DNA of 13,385 bases from Chloroflexota bacterium (lineage in GTDB: Bacteria; Chloroflexota; Limnocylindria; Limnocylindrales; CSP1-4): NCBI GenBank assembly GCA_021777365.1, contig JAJYDP010000061.1:1-13385 (forward strand), read 5' to 3'. The position numbers and the translations under genes were made by a program. The notes beneath the pieces were generated by a model. That model saw only the letters and a program-made list of their open reading frames with translations. It was not told where the DNA came from and searched no databases. Of this stretch, positions 6,666 to 12,008 are shown piece after piece (position 1 is the stretch's first letter; the number at the start of each line of letters is the position of its first letter).

Positions 6666-7613
6666 TCATTCGCCGTGGCCCTGGAGGATGCGGATCTGCG
6701 CGATGCTGATGGCGAAGACGATCGCGAACAGCACGACCCCGATCGCCGCCGCGTACCCGAAGACGCCGTTGGAGAACGCCGTCTGGTAGACGAAGAACTC
6801 GAGCGTCGTGGTCGCGTACCCCGGCCCGCCCTCGGTCATGATGAAGATCAGGCTGAAGAGGGCCGTGAAGCCGGTGATGAGCGTCAGGACGACGGCAAAC
6901 TGGATGAACCGCATCAGGAGCGGGATCGTGATGTGGCGGAACATGGCGAATCCACCCGCCCCGTCGACCCGTGCCGCCTCGTAGACCTCGCGGTCGAGCG
7001 TCGCCATGCCCGTGATGAAGATGATCGTGTTCGTGCCGAACACGGACCAGATGAAGGTCAGGATCACGGCGAGCATCGCCGTGTACTCCTGCCCCAGGAG
7101 GTCCGTGTGCAGGGCGCCGAGGCCGGCGAGCGACAGCAGGTCGTTCAGGATGCCCCGTGAGGCGAAGAATCGGACCGACACCATGCCGATGACCACCCAC
7201 GAGATCGCCGTCGGCAGGAAGTAGGCCGAGCGGAAGAAGCGCCACCCGCGGACGTGCTCGTTGAGCAGGAAGGCCACGAGCAGCGGGATGAGGATCGCGA
7301 AGGGGATCGACGCGAGGAGCGCGACGTTGTTGAACACGACCCGCCAGAACGTCGGGTCCGTGAAGAGGCGCTGGTAGTTGGCGAGGCCGGCCCACGTCGC
7401 GTTGATGCCATCCCAGGTCGTGAAGCTGTAGTAGAAGGTCTGGACGATCGGCAACGCCAGGAGCGCCAGGTAGAGGACGATCACGGGCAGGCTGAAGAGC
7501 ACGCCGGCGCGACGTTCCGCTCGTTTCAGCCGCCCGGTGCTGCGAGCCACGGCGTCCCGTGCCGCACCGGACGCGGTCCCTCCGACCGCCACTGCATCCC
7601 TCACGCGTGCCAC
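6666..7613 (-). CDS. carbohydrate ABC transporter permease, MalF/CUT1 type
   Basis: A 315-residue permease with a 35-residue basic N-terminal stretch, then a first helix 'LFSLPVIVLYLALLALPIV' and the following 'FYYSFTTWDG', typical of UgpA/MalF-like subunits. Six membrane segments are visible. The EAA loop begins at Glu212 ('EAARVDGAGGFAMFRHITIP'). It pairs with the downstream permease. The start is uncertain. GTG 7613 gives the longest form but has no clear ribosome-binding site. GTG 7604 and GTG 7592 are in frame, and 7592 has AGGGA 4 nt upstream, so the protein may be 7 residues shorter. A strong hairpin (7627-7658) separates it from the binding-protein gene. No ATPase gene accompanies the permeases in the window. 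Confidence 0.92.
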   Translation of the reverse strand: MARVRDAVAVGGTASGAARDAVARSTGRLKRAERRAGVLFSLPVIVLYLALLALPIVQTFYYSFTTWDGINATWAGLANYQRLFTDPTFWRVVFNNVALLASIPFAILIPLLVAFLLNEHVRGWRFFRSAYFLPTAISWVVIGMVSVRFFASRGILNDLLSLAGLGALHTDLLGQEYTAMLAVILTFIWSVFGTNTIIFITGMATLDREVYEAARVDGAGGFAMFRHITIPLLMRFIQFAVVLTLITGFTALFSLIFIMTEGGPGYATTTLEFFVYQTAFSNGVFGYAAAIGVVLFAIVFAISIAQIRILQGHGE

Positions 7614-7626
7614 CCGAAGAACGCGG

Positions 7627-7658
7627 GGGCCGAGGCGTCCGCTGGGATGCCTCGGCCC
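7627..7658. terminator. intercistronic hairpin between binding protein and permease genes
   Basis: Arms 7627-7640 and 7645-7658 pair over 14 bp with one G-T wobble and a 4-nt loop; the outer 10 bp (GGGCCGAGGC/GCCTCGGCCC) are perfect. It lies between the stop of the binding-protein gene (7672) and the start of the permease gene (7613). In binding-protein-dependent sugar operons, a stem-loop here commonly lowers expression of the membrane subunits or protects the upstream mRNA from 3' decay. No U-tract follows on the minus strand, which fits a partial terminator or mRNA-stabilising element better than a full stop. Confidence 0.6.
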
Positions 7659-7671
7659 ACCGAACGAGCCG

Positions 7672-9000
7672 TTACTTGTACTCGGTGCCGCGCCTGTCGG
7701 CCGGCAGTTGCATGAGCGCCTGCTGGAGGTTGTTGAGCCCGGCCTGCACCGACATCGTCCCCGCGAACATCGCGTTGATGATCTTGGTCCCGACCGGGTC
7801 GCTGACCTCCGGCTGGATGACGTTGTCGAGCATCGGGTAGCGCGTGTAGCCCTTCGTCGCCGCGTAGGCCAGCAGGTCCTGCGCCATCCGGCTGTCCGTC
7901 GAGAAGCCCTCCTTCGCCGGGATCAGACCGGCATCCGCGACGACCTTCTGCGCGGCGTCGGACGCCAGGTACGCGAGGAAGGCCGCCGCCTGCGGCTTGT
8001 GCTGCGAATAGGAGGTCATCGCGAACCCGTCGCCCGAGTACTCGACCACGCCCTTCAGCGGCGTGTTGGAGAACGGGGGCAGGAAGACCCCGACGTTGTC
8101 ACCCATCTTCTGCTGGAACTCGGCGATCTGCCAGGTGCCCTCCATGGTCATCGCCGCCTTGCCAGCCTCGAACTGGGCGATGGAGTCGCTGTTCGTCAGC
8201 ACGTCCTGGTTGGTGTACCCCTGCTGGTAGAGCGAGACCCACTTCTGGAACTGGGCCACCACCGCCGGATCGGTCCACGGCAGCTGCCCATCGTAGAGGT
8301 TCTGCCACTGCTGGGGCGTCCACTGCATCATCAGGTAGCTGACGTCGTACCAGGGATAGAAGCCGCCGCCGAGCGCCTGGCCGCCGGTGCCGTACACGAA
8401 CGGCATGATGCCAGCGGCCTTGAGCTTCGCGCAGGCGGCGAACAGCTGGTCCCACGTGGTCGGGAAGTTGTTGGGGTCGAGGCCCGCCTTCTGGAACAGC
8501 TGCTTGTTGTAGAAGCCGTTGTAGAACTGGACCTCGAGCGGCACGACCAGGACCCCGTGGTCCGGGTTGAAGTCGATCGAGCTGTACTGGATGCCCTTGA
8601 GCTTGAGCAGGTCCGCCATCGGCACCAGGTCGTTGAGGGGCTGCAGGTAGCTCTTGTACTTCAGCGCGAAGAGCCCGGTCCACATGGTTGCCAGGTCCGG
8701 GCCGGTCTTCGAGATTGCCGCCGCCTGCAGCAGGTCGAAGTAGTTGTCTGCCGGCTGGCTGACGATGTTGATCTTGATCTCGGGATGAATCGCCTCGAAC
8801 GCCTTGACCAGGGCCTGCGTGGCCGTCGCGTTCGCCTCTGTGCCGTAGTTGTGCCAGAGCGTCAGCGTGGCCGGCGCGAGCGCCCCCGGGGCACCTGCGG
8901 CGGCGGATGGTACGGAGGTCGCGCTCGAGCTGCAGGCCTGGGACGCGACCGAGGCGGCCAGCAACGCCGCCACCACGAGCGTCAGTTTGCGGTCCAGCAC
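7672..9000 (-). CDS. carbohydrate ABC transporter substrate-binding lipoprotein, CUT1 family
   Basis: A 442-residue extracytoplasmic solute-binding protein of family 1 (MalE/UgpB-like). A 22-residue signal sequence with a basic start (DRK) and a hydrophobic core ends at 'ASQAC' with Cys23. The lipobox has Gln at -2, which is atypical, but the Ser/Ala/Gly-Pro-rich linker after the Cys is typical of lipoproteins. The mature part opens with 'LTLWHNYGTEAN' and contains 'MTMEGTWQIAEF' and 'VVEYSGDGFAMTS', standard landmarks of this family. Many Trp and Tyr residues ('GGGFYPWYDVSYLMMQWT') suggest stacking against sugar rings. The GTG start has AAGGAG 6 nt upstream. First gene of the minus-strand operon; the ligand is unknown. 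Confidence 0.93.
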   Translation of the reverse strand: MLDRKLTLVVAALLAASVASQACSSSATSVPSAAAGAPGALAPATLTLWHNYGTEANATATQALVKAFEAIHPEIKINIVSQPADNYFDLLQAAAISKTGPDLATMWTGLFALKYKSYLQPLNDLVPMADLLKLKGIQYSSIDFNPDHGVLVVPLEVQFYNGFYNKQLFQKAGLDPNNFPTTWDQLFAACAKLKAAGIMPFVYGTGGQALGGGFYPWYDVSYLMMQWTPQQWQNLYDGQLPWTDPAVVAQFQKWVSLYQQGYTNQDVLTNSDSIAQFEAGKAAMTMEGTWQIAEFQQKMGDNVGVFLPPFSNTPLKGVVEYSGDGFAMTSYSQHKPQAAAFLAYLASDAAQKVVADAGLIPAKEGFSTDSRMAQDLLAYAATKGYTRYPMLDNVIQPEVSDPVGTKIINAMFAGTMSVQAGLNNLQQALMQLPADRRGTEYK

Positions 9001-9078
9001 CGCGGACTCCTTTCCGGCGGAGAGTCTTTCACGTCAAGGCGAGCCTGCGACTCGCGGCCGGGCGGGCGCGCACGTGGT

Positions 9079-9181
9079 GTCGTGCTGAAGGACGCCGCCG
9101 CCGGACGCGAGCACGGGTGCCTCGGCCGCCATCCTCGCCCGACGCGCGGGCCAGGGGCGGCAGGGAACGGTTCAGCACGAC
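9079..9181 (-). other. long-range inverted repeat in the leader of the transport operon
   Basis: GTCGTGCTGAA (9079-9089) and TTCAGCACGAC (9171-9181) are perfect 11-bp inverted copies, 81 nt apart, in the untranslated stretch upstream of the binding-protein gene. On the minus-strand transcript they would close a large stem around a very GC-rich interior. I see no match to a riboswitch class I know. It could be a regulatory RNA fold, paired binding sites for a looping regulator, or chance. Confidence 0.35.
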
Positions 9182-9359
9182 CTCATAGGCATCCTCGTGT
9201 CCTCCGACCGAGATCGAGCACAGCCCCTGGCGTTCGCTCGTCCGGTCCGTCACGCCCGCGGCGTGACGCCCCATCTCCTCCGACCGCCATCCCGGTCATG
9301 CCGGCCCTCCGTTGCCGCGCCGCCCTGCCGCGTCAGGCGCTGTGCAAGAGTGGGTTTGA

Positions 9360-9377
9360 GCACCTTCCGGAACGTGC
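9360..9377. promoter_or_regulatory. 18-bp palindrome, candidate operator of the minus-strand operon
   Basis: GCACCTTCCGGAACGTGC is a palindrome apart from one mismatched pair (positions 5 and 14), with perfect core TTCCGGAA and a central CG. It lies immediately downstream of the predicted -10 of the minus-strand promoter, at about +2 to +19, a classic place for a repressor site. Which protein binds is not shown; the DeoR regulator in the operon is the nearest candidate, although a central CG palindrome is more usual for LacI-family sites. Confidence 0.4.
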
Positions 9378-9385
9378 ACTCGTCG

Positions 9386-9414
9386 ACAGTACTGCACGCT
9401 GCAAAGCACGTCAA
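9386..9414 (-). promoter_or_regulatory. candidate promoter of the transport operon
   Basis: Read on the minus strand: TTGACG (9414-9409) as -35, 17-nt spacer, TACTGT (9391-9386) as -10. The -35 matches the sigma-70-type consensus at 5 of 6 positions, the -10 at only 3 of 6. It would start transcription near 9379, giving a leader of about 380 nt before the GTG at 9000. A second start nearer the gene cannot be excluded. Confidence 0.4.
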
Positions 9415-9483
9415 TCCGAACACAACCGATCATCCGATCCGTCCCGAAGCGCCGCTTCCCCGTGCCCTCGCTGCCGGGACCGT

Positions 9484-9511
9484 TTGACAATCACAACATG
9501 ATTGGTAGGAT
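9484..9511 (+). promoter_or_regulatory. promoter of the aldolase-kinase-isomerase operon
   Basis: TTGACA (9484-9489) is a perfect -35 hexamer. It is followed after 16 nt by TAGGAT (9506-9511), 4 of 6 matches to the -10 consensus. Transcription would start near 9518, about 73 nt before the chosen GTG of the aldolase gene. The surrounding 9481-9540 is clearly more AT-rich than its neighbourhood. Its -35 is about 70 bp from the -35 of the divergent minus-strand promoter. Confidence 0.6.
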
Positions 9512-9520
9512 TGCGCGCAA
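9511..9520. promoter_or_regulatory. palindrome over the -10/+1 of the plus-strand promoter
   Basis: TTGCGCGCAA is a perfect 10-bp palindrome overlapping the last base of the -10 element and the predicted start point, with partial symmetry outward to 9507 and 9524. A repressor bound here would block initiation. It does not resemble the palindrome at 9360-9377, so the two promoters may answer to different regulators. The short GAAGC/GCTTC repeat at 9446-9458, between the two promoters, is a further possible site. Confidence 0.4.
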
Positions 9521-9590
9521 CCATTCGAACATCAAACGCCACATCGCGCGAGGCGCGACGGGCGAGACGAGCGGGATGGAGGCTGGGAGC

Positions 9591-10415
9591 GTGAGTACGG
9601 GCGAGGAGATCCGCCTGGCACGGCTGTTCGACGGGGACGGCAACGCGGTGGTCGTCGCGATCGATCACGGGCTCTACAACGGGCCGCGACCCGGCTTCAA
9701 CGACCTGCCGGAGGCGGTCCGGCATCTCGGCGCGGCCGATGCCATCCTCGTCAGCCCCGGTATGGCAGGCCACGTCCGGGAGGCCTTCAAGCGCCGGGGC
9801 TCGCCGGCCATGATCGTGCGCCTGAACTGGGGCACCCAGTACGCGACACAGTGGGACTACCACGAGAGCCGCAGCGTCCCCGTCCTCTCCGCAGCCGAGG
9901 CCGTGGCGCTCGGCGCCGACGTCGTTCTGGTCGGGATGTCGATCCGGACCGGATCCGAGGCAGTGGACGCCGAGAACGTCGAGGTGGTGGCGCAGGCCGT
10001 GAGCCAGAAACGCCAGGCCGGGGTGCCGATCGTCGGCGAGGTCTACCCGGCCGGGCACGAGGACCTGCCACCCGACGAGCGGCACGACCAGATCGCGATC
10101 GGGTGCCGGATCGTTGCGGAGCTGGGCGTGGACCTGGTGAAGACGTTCTACACGGGCGAGCGTTTCGGCGAGATCGTCGCGGCGACGCCGGTGCCCGTCC
10201 TCGCGCTCGGCTCGCGCAAGCTGCCGCGCGAGCGCGACGCGCTCGAGCTCGCGGCCACGGCCGTGCGCGCCGGCGCCCGAGGGGTCGTCTTCGGCCGCAA
10301 CGTCATCCAGGCGCGCGACCCGGAGCGCTTCCTGCTGGCACTGCGCGCGATCGTCAGGGAGGGCGTGGCGCCCGAAGAGGCCGCGACACGCAACGGGATA
10401 CCGGAGACGGACTGA
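9591..10415 (+). CDS. class I (Schiff-base) aldolase, DeoC/FbaB (DhnA-type) family
   Basis: A 274-residue TIM-barrel aldolase. The first-strand motif is 'VVVAIDHGLYNGP' with Asp25 and His26, as in DhnA-type fructose-bisphosphate aldolases and LsrF. The Schiff-base lysine is Lys184 in 'DLVKTFYTGE', and the phosphate-binding end of the barrel is 'GARGVVFGRNVIQ'. Relatives cleave or form phosphorylated ketoses and related compounds (FBP aldolase class I, LsrF, sulfofructose-phosphate aldolase YihT, amino-dideoxy-heptulosonate synthase). The kinase and isomerase downstream argue for cleavage of a ketose phosphate made from the imported sugar. GTG 9591 is chosen because GGAGG (9578-9582) lies 8 nt before it; ATG 9576 is in frame but overlaps that site. 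First gene of the operon, 5 nt before the kinase. Confidence 0.85.
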   Translation: MSTGEEIRLARLFDGDGNAVVVAIDHGLYNGPRPGFNDLPEAVRHLGAADAILVSPGMAGHVREAFKRRGSPAMIVRLNWGTQYATQWDYHESRSVPVLSAAEAVALGADVVLVGMSIRTGSEAVDAENVEVVAQAVSQKRQAGVPIVGEVYPAGHEDLPPDERHDQIAIGCRIVAELGVDLVKTFYTGERFGEIVAATPVPVLALGSRKLPRERDALELAATAVRAGARGVVFGRNVIQARDPERFLLALRAIVREGVAPEEAATRNGIPETD

Positions 10416-10420
10416 GCCGG

Positions 10421-11974
10421 ATGGGCCTCCTCCTCGGGATCGACGCGGGGACGACATCGCTCAAGGCGGGGCTCTTCGACGACGGCGGTCGGATGCTCGC
10501 CACCGCCGGAGACGAGTACGCGCTGCGCACTCCGGAGCCGATCCGCGCCGAGCTCGACGCGGAGTCGTACTGGAGCGCGCTGGTGGTCGTGGTCCGGCGG
10601 GTGCTCGCCCAGGCGGGCGCGCGCGGGTCCGACGTGGTGGCGATTACCGTGTCGAGCCAGGGTGAGACGGTGGTTCCGGTGTCGGCCGCCGGGACGCCGA
10701 TCGGACCCGCGATCGTCTGGCTCGACAACCGCGCCTCCGACGAGGCCGACGAGCTCGCGGCACGATTCGATCGGGAGACGGTGTACGCGACCACGGGCGT
10801 ACCGGCCGTGGTGCCGACGTGGACGGCCTGCAAGCTGCTCTGGTGGAAACGCCACGCCGAGCCGCTGTACCGCAGCGCCGCGCGGTTCCTGCTGGTCGAG
10901 GACTTCCTGCTCCACCGGCTCACCGGGCGGTTCGTGACCGAAGGCGGGGTCCAGTGCACCACCCTGCTGTACGACATCGTTCGCCACAGCTGGTGGCAGC
11001 CGATGCTCGACCTGCTCGAGCTCACCCCCGACCGGCTGGGCGAGCTCGCGTCACCGGGCGAGGTGGTCGGCACGCTTCGGCCGGAGGCGGCCGCGGCCCT
11101 GGGGCTCCCGGCCGCGGTGCGCGTCGTGGCGGGCGGGATGGACCAGGGCGCGGGGGCGGTCGGCGTCGGGAACGTGGCCCCGGGCATGGTCTCGGAGAGC
11201 ACGGGCGGTGCACTGACACTGCAGGCCTCGGTCGACCGGCACGGCGGGGACCCCACGGGCGAGACCCCCGTGTACGTCCATTCGGCGCCGGACCGCTATC
11301 TCTACTGCCCTGTCTGCCCCACCGGGGGCATGTCGCTCACCTGGTTCCGCGACCGCTTCGGACAGGCAGAGGTCGAGCGTGCGGCGGCCGAGGGACGGAG
11401 CGCGTACGACCTGCTGACCGAGATGGCGGCGGCCGTTCGGCCGGGCGCGGACGGCCTGACGATGCTGCCGCACCTCTCGGGCGCGTTCAGCCCGGAGTAC
11501 GAGCCGCGTGCCCGGGGCGTCTTCTTCGGGTTCACCCTGGGCCACGGCCGCGAGCACTTCGTGCGGGCCATCCTCGAGGCGGTCGCGTTCATGCTCCGGC
11601 GCAACCTCGAGCTGTTGAACGGCGCCGGGGCCCATGCCCGCGAGGTGCGATCGCACGGGGGCGGGGCCCGCAGCGCCGTCTGGAACCAGATCAAGGCCGA
11701 CGTGTGCGGGCTGCCAGTGGTCACGCTCGACGGCGACGAGGCCGCCATTCGCGGCGACGCGATGCTCGCCGGGGTCGCGTCGGGCGTGTTCCGCGACCTC
11801 GAGGAGGCCTCCCGGCTCACCGTGCGTGTCCGCGATCGATTCGAGCCGGACGCCGGCGCGCACGCCGTCTACGAGGACGCGTACCGGCGCTACCTCGAGC
11901 TGTTCGACGCCGTCAGGCCGCTCTTCCGCTGGCCCGGAGAGCCCGCCATCGACGAGCGTCCCGGAGCATCCTGA
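10421..11974 (+). CDS. FGGY-family carbohydrate kinase
   Basis: A 517-residue two-domain sugar kinase of the actin/hexokinase fold. The ATP-phosphate loop is 'LGIDAGTTSLKAGLFD' with Asp8. The middle substrate region is 'SSQGETVVPV' and 'AIVWLDNRASDEAD'. The catalytic aspartate is Asp241 in 'GGMDQGAGAVGVG', equivalent to the Asp in xylulokinase 'GDNAAGAVG'. The second FGGY domain has 'ESTGGALTL' and the adenosine motif 'SHGGGARSAVWNQIKADV'. Length and motifs are closest to the xylulokinase-like branch, but FGGY specificity cannot be read safely from motifs. Expected to phosphorylate the ketose made by the isomerase. ATG starts 5 nt after the aldolase stop; GGAG at 10402-10405 is a distant ribosome-binding candidate, so coupling to the aldolase is likely. 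Confidence 0.92.
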   Translation: MGLLLGIDAGTTSLKAGLFDDGGRMLATAGDEYALRTPEPIRAELDAESYWSALVVVVRRVLAQAGARGSDVVAITVSSQGETVVPVSAAGTPIGPAIVWLDNRASDEADELAARFDRETVYATTGVPAVVPTWTACKLLWWKRHAEPLYRSAARFLLVEDFLLHRLTGRFVTEGGVQCTTLLYDIVRHSWWQPMLDLLELTPDRLGELASPGEVVGTLRPEAAAALGLPAAVRVVAGGMDQGAGAVGVGNVAPGMVSESTGGALTLQASVDRHGGDPTGETPVYVHSAPDRYLYCPVCPTGGMSLTWFRDRFGQAEVERAAAEGRSAYDLLTEMAAAVRPGADGLTMLPHLSGAFSPEYEPRARGVFFGFTLGHGREHFVRAILEAVAFMLRRNLELLNGAGAHAREVRSHGGGARSAVWNQIKADVCGLPVVTLDGDEAAIRGDAMLAGVASGVFRDLEEASRLTVRVRDRFEPDAGAHAVYEDAYRRYLELFDAVRPLFRWPGEPAIDERPGAS

Positions 11975-12008
11975 TAGATCAACGGCGAGCGCGAGGGGAG
12001 GATCCGAC

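Noticed and set aside
9029..9274. 81-residue minus-strand frame in the leader of the transport operon
   Set aside because: The first part has fair codon bias, but GGAGG is only 2 nt from its ATG and the second half turns into Arg-rich sequence without bias; not enough to call a gene.
7537..9501. 654-codon plus-strand open frame opposite the binding-protein gene
   Set aside because: It is the mirror of a clearly recognised lipoprotein gene; its product is rich in Arg, Leu, Val and His with no domain, as expected for antisense frames in GC-rich DNA.
9462..9590. Earlier ATG starts for the aldolase (9462, 9498)
   Set aside because: These lie upstream of or inside the predicted -35/-10 promoter, so they would not be on the transcript; GTG 9591 has GGAGG at ideal spacing.
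9819..11974. Plus-strand frame reading through the aldolase region into the kinase (a 707-codon fusion)
   Set aside because: The part before 10421 is a shadow of the aldolase in another frame; the kinase starts with its nucleotide-binding loop right after ATG 10421.
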